A stretch of 9,554 nt of DNA from JBHELT01 sp046262935 (GTDB lineage Bacteria > Actinomycetota > CADDZG01 > JAHWKV01), in the NCBI GenBank assembly GCA_046262935.1, contig JBHELT010000041.1, forward strand, positions 1-9,554. The letters run 5' to 3'. The notes under the pieces were generated by a model. That model ran no database searches. It saw nothing but the letters and a program-made list of their open reading frames with translations, and was not told where the DNA came from. Position 1 is the stretch's first letter. Every line of letters starts with the position of its first letter. The position numbers and the translations under genes are program-made. Below are positions 1 to 7,076 of this stretch, one piece after another.

Positions 1-1188
1 ATCGGTGGATTCGTTGATATCGGTGAACTCGTAGCTGCCACCCAGATCGGGGCCCGTTTCGCGATGAGTCTCGCGTGGGTGATTCCACTGTCGGTGATCG
101 GCATCATCCTTTATGCGGAGATGTCCGGGCGGGTCGCAGCAGTCTCGCAGCGCCCCGTCTTCGATGTGATCCGTCATCGCATGGGACCAAGCCTGGCTCT
201 GGTGAACTTGCTTGCGTCCTTCTTGGTCACGTTGCTGACACTTGCTGCCGAGATCGGAGGAGTAGCCATCGCCGTCCAACTCGCAACCAGCATCAACTAC
301 CTACTCTGGATCCCCATCGTCGGCTTCCTCGTCTGGTTCGTTATCTGGAAACTGAACTTCGAGCTGATGGAGAATCTTTTTGGCATCCTTGGCCTAACAC
401 TCTTCGCAGCGCTTGTGACCGTGATGCGCGTTCACCCACATTGGGCCCCCATCGCGCACCAGGTTCTTCATCCTGCGATCCCGAGCACCGAAGGTCCGGC
501 GATGTACTGGTACTTCGCCGTGGCGATGTTCGGGGCAGGGATCATGCCTTATGAGGTGTTTTTCTTCTCATCTGGGGCGATAGAGGATGGCTGGACCGCA
601 AAGGATCTGATGATCGAACGGATCAACGTGTATCTAGGTTTTCCAATAGGTGGTTTGTTGACTCTCACTCTGATGCTTGGTGCTTCTCTAGTTCTAGGTC
701 CTCGAAATATTCAGGTTTCCGATCTATCGACCGCCGCCTTACCAACGATGCTGGTGGTAGGCAAGCTAGGTTTGGCCACCCTCTTATTGGGTTTCTTCGC
801 ATGCACTTTCGGCGCGGCGTTAGAAACGTCTACTTCTTGCGGTTACACGGTGGCTCAGTTCTTCGGATGGCAATGGGGCAAGTTCGTGCGTCCTACTAAG
901 GACGGACGTTTCCATCTGGTGATGCTTCTTTCGATAGCCTTCGGGTCGATCTTGGTGTTAACAACCATCGACCCGGTGAAGCTGACCGAATTCGTGATCG
1001 TTCTTTCAGCAGCAGCTCTTCCATTGACCTATTTCCCCGTCCTGATCGTCGCGAACGACCGGGCTTACATGAAAGACAAAGTGAACTCCTCGCTCACCAA
1101 CTTCATTGCCACTGTCTATCTTTTTGTGGTGGTGGTAGCTGGGCTCGCCGCTATCCCCTTGATGATCATCACGAAGGGCGGAGGATGA
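1..1188 (+). CDS. NRAMP-superfamily divalent metal transporter, variant metal site (5' partial)
   Basis: The frame is open from base 1, so the N-terminus lies outside the window; the ATG at 64 is internal. The 395 visible residues contain about eleven hydrophobic segments, matching the 11-helix NRAMP (SLC11/MntH) fold, which carries Mn2+, Fe2+ or related ions across the inner membrane with protons. The helix-1 motif region aligns without gaps to canonical NRAMP, but DPGN is replaced by DIGE (bases 16-27). In helix 6 the MPHN motif reads MPYE (bases 544-555). The metal-binding Asp and Met are therefore kept, while Asn, His and a second Asn become Glu, Tyr and Glu. Helix 10 shows Ala-rich SAAALP where canonical members usually carry a Gln. 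The stop overlaps the next gene as ATGA. I infer a divalent-cation transporter; the ion (Mn2+, Mg2+ or other) cannot be told from sequence. Confidence 0.88.
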   Translation: MGGFVDIGELVAATQIGARFAMSLAWVIPLSVIGIILYAEMSGRVAAVSQRPVFDVIRHRMGPSLALVNLLASFLVTLLTLAAEIGGVAIAVQLATSINYLLWIPIVGFLVWFVIWKLNFELMENLFGILGLTLFAALVTVMRVHPHWAPIAHQVLHPAIPSTEGPAMYWYFAVAMFGAGIMPYEVFFFSSGAIEDGWTAKDLMIERINVYLGFPIGGLLTLTLMLGASLVLGPRNIQVSDLSTAALPTMLVVGKLGLATLLLGFFACTFGAALETSTSCGYTVAQFFGWQWGKFVRPTKDGRFHLVMLLSIAFGSILVLTTIDPVKLTEFVIVLSAAALPLTYFPVLIVANDRAYMKDKVNSSLTNFIATVYLFVVVVAGLAAIPLMIITKGGG

Positions 1189-1637
1189 GTTCATCACCGG
1201 GCCGGGACTTTTGGGCGACGCTGTCGCTATTGGATCTGCAACTGGTAGACAAAGACGGTCTGCTGTGCGGCAAGGTCGACGACATCGAGTTTGAAGTCAG
1301 CGACGAACCCGGGGCTTTGCCCGTCGCGAAGAACATCATCGTCGGACCCTCAGGCCTGGCCAGCCGCATGAAGGGTCGCTTCGCAGAGTGGATAGAAGCC
1401 CTGCATCGCACACTGCATCCAGATGCGCAGCCGATTCCCGCCAAGGTTTCATTCGGGGTGGTGAAGCGATATGGAAGCCGCCTGGAACTGACGGTTTCAC
1501 AACAGGACCTGACCGTTGGAGAAGTTGAGGACTGGGTCCAAGCTCATGTCATCTCTCGGATCCCCGGAGCGGGGGGACAAGACTGGCCACCATCCAAAGA
1601 GCATCCCGAGAAGAACGAAACAGGACAAGGGTCATGA
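1185..1637 (+). CDS. PRC-barrel-like cytosolic protein, first of a tandem pair
   Basis: This 150-residue protein has no signal peptide or membrane segment. Residues 15-38 hold a PRC-barrel-type opening: two strands around a D-x-D-G turn, then GKVDDIEFEV. A helical insertion at about 54-75 (with GRFAEWIEAL) follows, then a closing strand pair at about 85-105. The tail from about 130 is polar and probably disordered. PRC barrels are small beta domains found in photosynthetic reaction centre H subunit and RimM, and as add-ons to cation-transport proteins. The ATG overlaps the transporter stop (ATGA), and AAGG at 1174-1177 sits 7 nt upstream, so translation is probably coupled to the transporter. 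A role as cytosolic partner or sensor of the transporter is inferred from context. Confidence 0.75.
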   Translation: MSSSPGRDFWATLSLLDLQLVDKDGLLCGKVDDIEFEVSDEPGALPVAKNIIVGPSGLASRMKGRFAEWIEALHRTLHPDAQPIPAKVSFGVVKRYGSRLELTVSQQDLTVGEVEDWVQAHVISRIPGAGGQDWPPSKEHPEKNETGQGS

Positions 1638-1975
1638 GAGCGGGGCATCTATTGGAAACCAGAGCTTTCGACGAGAGCGGCAACCCTCTGGGCGAGGTCC
1701 ATGACATCCGCCTCATTCAAGATGGTCCCGTGCTTGGCTCCGCTCAGTCGGCTCTTAGGTTGTACGGCATCTTGATAGGGCGCGGATCTGTTGGGACCCG
1801 TCTGGGATTCGTACGCGGCGAAACAAAAGGCCCCCTACTCTTCAAGATCTTCTTCGAATGGCTCGAGCGCCGCGCTATATACGTGGAATGGCAGGATGTC
1901 GTCTTGATCAGCAAAGACAGAGTAGTTGTGAGGAAGCCCCCCGGTGGGTTCGTTCGTTACAAGGACATCGCGTGA
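1634..1975 (+). CDS. PRC-barrel-like cytosolic protein, second of a tandem pair
   Basis: This 113-residue soluble protein begins with a clear PRC-barrel hairpin at residues 6-29 (AFDESGNPLGEVHDIRL). A middle insertion follows, with a Gly-rich piece near 48-61 and FFEWLERR at 73-80, and then a closing strand pair at about 81-100 (YVEWQDVVLISKDRVVV). The order of parts matches the preceding protein, so the two are probably ancient duplicates. The start overlaps the upstream stop as ATGA, with AGGA at 1622-1625 spaced 8 nt from the ATG, so all three genes of this strand look like one translationally coupled unit. It is the last gene of the operon and faces the DUF72 gene tail to tail. The function is unknown; a regulatory or assembly partner of the NRAMP-like transporter is inferred. 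Confidence 0.78.
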   Translation: MRAGHLLETRAFDESGNPLGEVHDIRLIQDGPVLGSAQSALRLYGILIGRGSVGTRLGFVRGETKGPLLFKIFFEWLERRAIYVEWQDVVLISKDRVVVRKPPGGFVRYKDIA

Positions 1976-1997
1976 GATGTCCGCGGGCGGAAGCCGA

Positions 1998-2017
1998 GTT
2001 GAAACTTGGTTTCGAAC
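1998..2017. terminator. weak hairpin between convergent genes
   Basis: GTTGAAAC (1998-2005) and GTTTCGAAC (2009-2017) can pair around a 3-nt loop with one bulged G. It lies in the short gap between the convergent PRC and DUF72 genes, where a terminator is expected. There is no clear T run on either side, so the call is weak. Confidence 0.25.
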
Positions 2018-2054
2018 CGAGAAGTGTTTGCTCCCGCAACATCTAATGCAGGAA

Positions 2055-2798
2055 CTATTCGGTGACCAGCCCCACTGCCTCGGCGATCACTGTGAAGCGC
2101 GCCGCATCGCGGACCGCACACGCTTTGTGGTCGTTGTTGAAATAAACGAAGACATCGGCTGCTGGATCCCACATGTCAGCGATTCGAAAAGCCCACGACT
2201 TGAGCGCGCCATCTCCGTAACAAGGGTGCGGCTTGGCTGACCCCTCATGCATCCGAAGAAAACCCCAGTCGGCGCTCCGCCAGACCGGGCCCTTAGGCCG
2301 CGACCCGCGATCGGCAAGACACCACGCGGCACCGCGTTGCTCAAGGACCTGCCTCGTCGTTTCGGTGAACCAAGACGCATGTCGAAACTCGACCGCGACG
2401 CGCAACTGTGAAGGGATCAGTTCCAGGGTACGTAAGAGAAGCTCCGGATCGGCTTGGAGGTTGGGAGGCAATTGCAGAAGGACGGGTCCGAGCTTGGGTC
2501 CAAGACCACGGCACCGAGACAGAAACCTTTCGACTGGCTCTTGCGGGTCCTTCAATCGCTTTATGTGTGTGAGGTAGCGGCTCATTTTGACGGTGACCAC
2601 GAAATCATCAGGCACGCGGTCGGCCCAGCGTTCGAAAGTCTCAAGCGGCGGCAGCCGGTAAAAGGTGTTGTTAACCTCGACGGACCTAAAACGCGAACTG
2701 TAGTAACCCAGCCAGTCGTCCTGCGTCATTTCCCGCGGATAGAAGGCGGCTTTCCAATCTTTGTACTGCCAGCCCGATGTGCCGATGAACAAAGACAT
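2055..2798 (-). CDS. DUF72 (YecE-like) family protein
   Basis: This complete 247-residue protein has the normal length of the DUF72 family, a TIM-barrel-like fold of unestablished biochemical role. Family hallmarks are easy to see: GTSGWQYKDW at 6-15 followed by FYP, SVEVNNTFYRLP at 39-50, the substrate-side KMSRYLTHIKRL at 71-82, LLQLPPNLQ at 107-115, VAVEFRHASW at 134-143, FLRMHEG at 180-186 and VYFNNDHKACAVRDA at 218-232. There is no signal peptide or membrane segment. The gene starts 6 nt after the stop of the upstream basic protein, so the two are probably co-transcribed; no strong ribosome binding site precedes this ATG, which fits coupling. The family is sometimes linked to nucleic-acid or metal-dependent hydrolase-like activity, but this is unproven and I assign no reaction. 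Confidence 0.93.
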   Translation of the reverse strand: MSLFIGTSGWQYKDWKAAFYPREMTQDDWLGYYSSRFRSVEVNNTFYRLPPLETFERWADRVPDDFVVTVKMSRYLTHIKRLKDPQEPVERFLSRCRGLGPKLGPVLLQLPPNLQADPELLLRTLELIPSQLRVAVEFRHASWFTETTRQVLEQRGAAWCLADRGSRPKGPVWRSADWGFLRMHEGSAKPHPCYGDGALKSWAFRIADMWDPAADVFVYFNNDHKACAVRDAARFTVIAEAVGLVTE

Positions 2799-2804
2799 TC
2801 GAGA

Positions 2805-3137
2805 CTATTTCTTTCGGCTCACCGCTCTTTGGAGTTGCTGCTTGTTCATGCCCGACCTGCCGGGAATGTTCATCTGCCTGGCTTCCTCGTAAAGCTGGTC
2901 GCGCGTTCTTCCCGCTTCTCCGGTATGCGATCTCAATCCCCCCCTGCGACCCGAGGAGATGTCTGTTCGAGAAAGTCGCGAACTTGTTTTCGCTTCTCCC
3001 GAACGCGCACGCTCTTTGTTCACCGTCCGGGCGGCGATCTCTTCGGCGGTGGATCGACTCTTGCCGCGATCTTGAAGTCCTTCTTTTATGTGCTTGTATT
3101 GCCGCTCGCGCTTCTTGGTCCAAACACCTTGTGGCAT
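2805..3137 (-). CDS. short basic Rho-N-like protein ('plasmid stabilization' type)
   Basis: This 110-residue protein is rich in Lys, Arg and Glu. Residues 1-45 hold MPQGVWTKKRERQYKHIKEG and AEEIAARTVNKERAR, a pattern I recognise from actinobacterial proteins often labelled plasmid stabilization proteins. A Ser/Gly/Arg-rich linker (about 50-72) follows, then a helix-extension-helix resembling Rho-N/SAP nucleic-acid-binding domains at about 79-107 (DQLYEEARQM, MNKQQLQRAV). The start is firm: AAGGAG lies about 6 nt upstream of the ATG. It is the first gene of a two-gene unit with the DUF72 gene. It probably binds nucleic acid (inference). The plasmid label should not be taken as proof of a plasmid origin. 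Confidence 0.82.
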   Translation of the reverse strand: MPQGVWTKKRERQYKHIKEGLQDRGKSRSTAEEIAARTVNKERARSGEAKTSSRLSRTDISSGRRGGLRSHTGEAGRTRDQLYEEARQMNIPGRSGMNKQQLQRAVSRKK

Positions 3138-3167
3138 CTCTGACTCCTTTGACTTAGTGCAAGGTGA

Positions 3168-3191
3168 TTACCCTCATCAAGGGCCATCAAC
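3168..3191 (-). promoter_or_regulatory. possible sigma-B/F-type promoter
   Basis: On the minus strand GTTG (3188-3191) and GGGTAA (3168-3173) are 14 nt apart, close to the GTTT-N14-16-GGGTAT pattern of actinobacterial stress sigma factors. It lies about 30 nt upstream of the basic-protein ATG. Both boxes differ from consensus by one base, so this is only a candidate. Confidence 0.25.
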
Positions 3192-3399
3192 ACCACGATC
3201 GAAGCTGTTGGGTTCTCAATAGTTCTTCTTGTGTCCCTTCTAGTTCGCGCGCCGCGCGCTCATAAGGCCTCCGAACGTGACAGAGGCAACTAGAACCACC
3301 ACGGGCAGGGCTCTTGACCAACTGCAACGATTCATGAGCTAGGACTTCGACGGGCAGGTTTGAGATTCCTGCCTGACTCGTGACCTTTTTCCGTACCAT
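3187..3399 (-). CDS. doubtful 70-residue ORF in a gene-poor gap
   Basis: Bases 3138-3519 hold no convincing gene. The best open frame is this 70-codon stretch, giving a charged protein with a Glu/Arg-rich C-terminal helix (about 46-66) and two cysteines in SSCLCHVRR. I recognise no family. AAGGGG lies only 2 nt before the ATG, too close for good initiation. It could be a real small gene, a decayed gene or chance. The rest of the gap (3400-3519) shows only a short GGGC/GCCC hairpin and no clear terminator. Confidence 0.18.
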   Translation of the reverse strand: MVRKKVTSQAGISNLPVEVLAHESLQLVKSPARGGSSCLCHVRRPYERAARELEGTQEELLRTQQLRSWC

Positions 3400-3519
3400 G
3401 GCCCCTTAACCCTGATATGTATAAAGCCCGAGGTCGTGCATAGGTTGGACGGAAGTCGAGGGACGCAAGGGCTAAGGCCCAAAGGCGAGCTTTTCGATCG
3501 GGGCGGCTGGATTTTACCG

Positions 3520-3762
3520 CTAAAGTCTCATCGACTCAAGAGGAAGGGCGCGCATCTTGCCGAGCTTGAAACTGGGCGGGAAATAACCGATCACCTGCTC
3601 GGCTGTATCCCCTTCGAGGACCATGTAATAAGAGTGTTCTCCCCCGGGACACGTACAGAGTAGGTCCTGGCCTTTCAACTCAGGACCGATCTTGTCGATG
3701 TCGGCTTCCTGTCTCTCGCACTCTTCAGGTGTGTGGTGGTTGATGACTAGATACCGGCCCAT
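3520..3762 (-). CDS. small ferredoxin-fold-like protein downstream of the LuxR regulator
   Basis: This 80-residue protein begins MGRYLVINHHTPEECERQ. That is the style of small alpha/beta (dimeric ferredoxin-like, DUF3303/DUF4242-type) proteins that open with a strand and an HTPEEC turn. A central CTCPGGEHSYYMVLEG holds a CxC pair and a His. The C-terminal half fits a helix and a last strand. I chose the ATG at 3762 because AAGGAGG (3769-3775) lies 6 nt upstream; the longer frame reaching 3801-3804 would bury that site and run into the regulator's stop. The gene follows the LuxR-type regulator by 38 nt on the same strand, so it is probably co-transcribed with it. Function is unknown; it could be a small binding protein or enzyme whose level matters to the regulator. 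Confidence 0.75.
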   Translation of the reverse strand: MGRYLVINHHTPEECERQEADIDKIGPELKGQDLLCTCPGGEHSYYMVLEGDTAEQVIGYFPPSFKLGKMRALPLESMRL

Positions 3763-3768
3763 TTCATG

Positions 3769-3775
3769 CCTCCTT
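3769..3775 (-). promoter_or_regulatory. ribosome binding site fixing the start of the 80-residue protein
   Basis: AAGGAGG on the minus strand is 6 nt from the ATG at 3762. It decides the start against the longer TTG (3804) and ATG (3801) alternatives in the same frame. Confidence 0.8.
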
Positions 3776-3800
3776 GTTTGATTGACCGAGGTTACATTCA

Positions 3801-6584
3801 TCAACCAAGTGGGTCGATGTCCTCTGGTACGGATTTAGGTTGAGCTCTTACGGAATTTGCGACCTCGGCCAACTCCATGCGGTTACTAGCTTGCAGCTTG
3901 CGCTGGAGACTAGCCACGTGTGATTCCACTGTCCTTCGCGATACAAAGAGCTGGGCAGCGATCTCCACGTTGCCGAGTCCGCGCGCGACAAGTCGAAGCA
4001 CATCCATCTCCCTGCTTGTTACGCCGACGCGACTCATCATCTGTGGAACTGCGGAATCGCCACGGCCCTTGCGCGGGACCGGAAGCCCCGCGGCTCGCAT
4101 CATCGCGCGGCACGCAGATGTAAGTCGTTCGTGACCAGCGGCTTCGAAAAATCGGAGGCACTCGCCGAGCAGAGGGGCATCGGTAGTTCGGCCGGCGGAT
4201 ATGTCTTTGTCTAACAACAACCTGACCACCACATGGCGCCACCAGGGGAATGGGGCAAGCGCATCGATCGAATCTTGCATCGATGACTCGCCAGCGCGCA
4301 TCAACGCTGCGCCCAATCTGCTCGAGTTTGAATGAGCGTGCGGGCGAGTCCCTTCGAGGCTCGACATCAGATCACTTACACCGCGTGCTATTGGGTCTGA
4401 GAGGGACTCCGCGGCATGACGCGCCGCGACGGGATCCACTAGTCGGAGAGCCAATACCAGATGTGCCCGCGAGGGTTCGTTCAACTCTGAGACCGCAACC
4501 TTGGCATCTGTATCGATCGGGAGCAAGGCCCGGCGTTCGGCGTCCACCGAGCGCGCGTCCGCGTGCATCGCCAAGCCGAACCGGCGCGCGGTTTGCATCG
4601 CATGACTTACCAGAGGTTGAGCTTCGGCTAGCGCGAACCGTTCGACGAGCGATCCGGCCATTAGGATCTCGGCCCGCGCTTCGGAGGAGACCGCGCCTGA
4701 AGTCGCTGCGAGATGCCGGGCCGACTCCAAAGCGGCGATGTCGCCCGAGATGGCCGCCTGGATTCTGCCGAGGTCGATCAACGCCGTTACGCGCGCCACG
4801 ACGTCGTCTCCGGCTTCATCGCGAGCCAACTCAAAGGTGGTTAGCGCCTTGGACGTATCTCCGGTTGCAAGCGCGGCGTGACCTTGAATGCTGAGAGCTT
4901 CGGAGCGAACGTCGCTCAAACTAAAGGTTTCTGCAGCATCCGCTGCGTCGGCAGCTATGGCGAGAGCGTTCACTACATCGCCGCGAGCAAGCGCCCGAGA
5001 AGCCTCGAAAACCTTCACCCGAGCAAGGAGACGTTCATCTTTCGTCTCCGTAGCGACCAGACGTGCGCGTTCGAGATGCTCGTCTGCGATCACTTCAGCC
5101 CCCGCCGACGACAGACCGCGGGCTAGCCGGAGATGCAAGTATCCGAGGCCGAGCACCACAAAGGGCAGAGTTGTGCGCTTCTCGATCACGAACTCAAGCG
5201 CGTCGTCAGCGATCTGACGCAGACGTTCTACCTTTCCGGCGGAGGACAGTGCTTCGACAAGCTGGCGGTCGATCCCGATTCGGTGCCAGCGGTCATCCAT
5301 AACCAGCAGCCGAGCGCGTTCGAGCATGGCTTCGGCAGACCCGAGCGCGCCCACGACGATGCAGCGTCGTGCGGCCTCCTGGAGGTGACGTGCCGCAGCA
5401 GCGTTATCGCCGGCCCTTTCGCGCAGATCGGCAACGCGCTCGCACCATTCCCCTGGTAGGCCGGCATGGGCCTCCTCGATGGCGTCCGCTGCGCGGCCAG
5501 CGAGCGAATGCACCTCAGGAGGGAGAAGCTCCCCTACCAAGGCTTCTCTGACAAGCGCGTGGCGGAAACCGAATGGCATCTCCAATCCAGGTGCTGGGTC
5601 ACTAGACACGATGTTCTTGTTCACACCGATCCGCAACGCGGCGAGCACGTCAACACGATCAAGGCCGGTGATCTTGGATAACAAAACCCAGTCGAAGCGA
5701 CGCCCTATTATCGCCGCTGCGAACAGGACGTTCCTGGTTTGCGGATCGACAGAGTCGAGGCGCTCGCGCACCAGATCCCGATAGGTGTGCGGCAAACTCA
5801 AGGTCGCTCTCTCAGAAGCACCGGCTGCCACGTACGCGGTCAGTATCTCCTCCACGACGAACGGCACGCCTTCGGCACGATCTTGAACACTCCCGCCAAG
5901 GTCTTCTGTGACCTGCGTCACATCCAATGACCTGCGGACCATCTCATCGACCTCATCCCGATCAAGACGGTTCAAAGTCATACGAGCGGCCGATCGCCGA
6001 GCAGACATGCGCGCGACCAGATCGAGTGCTGGCCCTTGATCATCCCGCAAAGTAACGACGCAAAGGACAGGCAGGTCCGCGATGTTATCGCTAAGGTGAT
6101 CGATGACACTGAGCGTGTCCATGTCGGCCCAGTGAAGATCCTCTAGCACAAGCAAAAGGCCGCTGTCGCGCGCGAACAAACCCAACGCGCGCACAACAGC
6201 GTCCTGCACGACAAGCGTGGACCCTTCGGTTGAGCGCGAGGAGTTACTACCTTCAATAACAGACCCTAGAACCGGTAGCAAGGCCGCTATCTCTGGTTCT
6301 TTGGGCTCGAGGGCCGGATATAACGCTTCCCCTAGGGCACGGTAGGGGATGGGAGCAGAGCTTGGAGCCGAACGGCCACGTAGCACCATCATCGCCATGT
6401 CCGATGCGTACGCGTGGGCCTCCCGAGCAAGACGCGACTTACCGATGCCTGGCTCGCCAACGATGCACACAACACGCCCCGCGCCGTTCCGCGCGCTTGC
6501 CAACGCGTCCTTGAGCAACCGCAATTCAGCATCCCTGCCGACCACGGTGGGACAAACGATTGCGCCCGATCCGGTCGGAATCAT
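3801..6584 (-). CDS. large AAA-ATPase/LuxR-family (LAL-type) transcriptional regulator
   Basis: This 927-residue protein has the order typical of LAL regulators. An N-terminal ATPase follows VVGRDAELRLL, with Walker A GEPGIGKS at 43-50 and Walker B LLLVLEDLHWAD at 143-154. A long Ala/Leu/Arg-rich helical middle of TPR-like repeats spans about 360-830. A C-terminal LuxR/GerE helix-turn-helix lies at about 854-909 (VTSREMDVLRLVARG, then NVEIAAQLFVSRRTVESHV). Such proteins are ATP-dependent activators that sense a ligand or partner through the helical region. The length is normal and all motifs are intact. The ATG at 6584 has only a weak GGGA before it; an in-frame stop a few codons upstream limits other choices. 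It is divergent from a cupin/secreted-protein pair across about 120 bp, and those genes are plausible targets (inference). The inducer is unknown. Confidence 0.95.
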   Translation of the reverse strand: MIPTGSGAIVCPTVVGRDAELRLLKDALASARNGAGRVVCIVGEPGIGKSRLAREAHAYASDMAMMVLRGRSAPSSAPIPYRALGEALYPALEPKEPEIAALLPVLGSVIEGSNSSRSTEGSTLVVQDAVVRALGLFARDSGLLLVLEDLHWADMDTLSVIDHLSDNIADLPVLCVVTLRDDQGPALDLVARMSARRSAARMTLNRLDRDEVDEMVRRSLDVTQVTEDLGGSVQDRAEGVPFVVEEILTAYVAAGASERATLSLPHTYRDLVRERLDSVDPQTRNVLFAAAIIGRRFDWVLLSKITGLDRVDVLAALRIGVNKNIVSSDPAPGLEMPFGFRHALVREALVGELLPPEVHSLAGRAADAIEEAHAGLPGEWCERVADLRERAGDNAAAARHLQEAARRCIVVGALGSAEAMLERARLLVMDDRWHRIGIDRQLVEALSSAGKVERLRQIADDALEFVIEKRTTLPFVVLGLGYLHLRLARGLSSAGAEVIADEHLERARLVATETKDERLLARVKVFEASRALARGDVVNALAIAADAADAAETFSLSDVRSEALSIQGHAALATGDTSKALTTFELARDEAGDDVVARVTALIDLGRIQAAISGDIAALESARHLAATSGAVSSEARAEILMAGSLVERFALAEAQPLVSHAMQTARRFGLAMHADARSVDAERRALLPIDTDAKVAVSELNEPSRAHLVLALRLVDPVAARHAAESLSDPIARGVSDLMSSLEGTRPHAHSNSSRLGAALMRAGESSMQDSIDALAPFPWWRHVVVRLLLDKDISAGRTTDAPLLGECLRFFEAAGHERLTSACRAMMRAAGLPVPRKGRGDSAVPQMMSRVGVTSREMDVLRLVARGLGNVEIAAQLFVSRRTVESHVASLQRKLQASNRMELAEVANSVRAQPKSVPEDIDPLG

Positions 6585-6634
6585 TCCCAGACTGTAATTG
6601 GTTCAGGGCTTCTTCTCCTTAACTCCGTAACCCT

Positions 6635-6659
6635 CACTGATGAACGGCGCGCATGAGTG
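6635..6659. promoter_or_regulatory. imperfect inverted repeat in the divergent intergenic region
   Basis: CACTGATG (6635-6642) and CATGAGTG (6652-6659) pair with one mismatch around a 9-nt spacer. They lie between the divergent LuxR regulator and the cupin gene (6585-6705), where an operator is expected. A smaller GGAC-AA-GTCC repeat is at 6669-6678. I see no convincing -35/-10 pair for either direction. Confidence 0.3.
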
Positions 6660-6692
6660 TGGCGAAATGGACAAGTCCGAAACATCGAGCCT

Positions 6693-6700
6693 AAGGAGGG
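6693..6700 (+). promoter_or_regulatory. strong ribosome binding site of the cupin gene
   Basis: AAGGAGGG is 5 nt from the ATG at 6706. This is much better than anything before the in-frame GTG at 6777, and it shows where the cupin gene originally began. Confidence 0.8.
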
Positions 6701-6705
6701 CACAG

Positions 6706-7076
6706 ATGCACGCAAAGAAGGAAGACCTGCCGGTGGTCGCTGAGATGCCGGGACTGTTCGATAGTCGTCAAGCGCGGTGGGCGGTCTGACGTCGGCGATC
6801 GAAGAGGTTCACACGGCGCACGACTTCACGGAGGAGTTCGCGGAGTTGCCGAACGGGCGTTGCCAGGCATCGCACTGGGGCTATCTGATCAAAGGAAAGC
6901 TCAGGATCCTGTACGTCGACCACGAAGAAGTTATCAATGCAGGTGAGATCTATTACATGGCCCCCGGACACATCCCGATCTCCGAGGAACCGTGCAGCAT
7001 CGTCGAATTCAGCGCATCCGAGGAATACGCACAGACACTGGCTACAGCCCAGGCCTCTGGCGGGAGGATGTCATGA
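6706..7076 (+). CDS. small cupin-domain protein with apparent one-base frameshift
   Basis: From the ATG at 6706 the frame reads MHAKKEDLPVVAEMPG and continues to RW, then stops at 6787-6789. The neighbouring frame (open from GTG 6777) continues GGLTSAIEEVH and carries the cupin core: RCQASHWGYLIKG, then AGEIYYMAPGHIPISEEP. From memory, family members start MxAKKED and run through W-G-G-(M/L), so the two frames join at the GGG of 6779-6781 if one G is restored, giving 123 residues. His of HWGY and His of PGH are possible metal ligands. The cause is a real deletion, a sequencing error or, less likely, recoding. The last codons carry the ribosome binding site of the secreted-protein gene, whose ATG overlaps this stop. 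Small cupins bind metals or small ligands; no specific reaction can be assigned. A caller ignoring the shift would report 6777-7076. Confidence 0.75.

Noticed and set aside
600..860. A stretch of the transporter gene with more T-ending codons than its surroundings
   Set aside because: The shift is modest and judged by eye; it falls in hydrophobic helices where Leu and Gly codons vary, so it is not good evidence for recombination.
2454..3143. A 229-codon plus-strand open frame across the DUF72 and Rho-N-like genes
   Set aside because: Both genes on the minus strand have clear family motifs; this frame has none and no ribosome binding site.
3436..3663. A 75-codon plus-strand open frame
   Set aside because: Most of it is antisense to the 80-residue protein gene, which has a strong ribosome binding site.
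4250..4894. A 214-codon plus-strand open frame
   Set aside because: It lies wholly inside the LuxR regulator on the opposite strand and its translation is an Arg/Pro-rich string typical of antisense frames in GC-rich genes.
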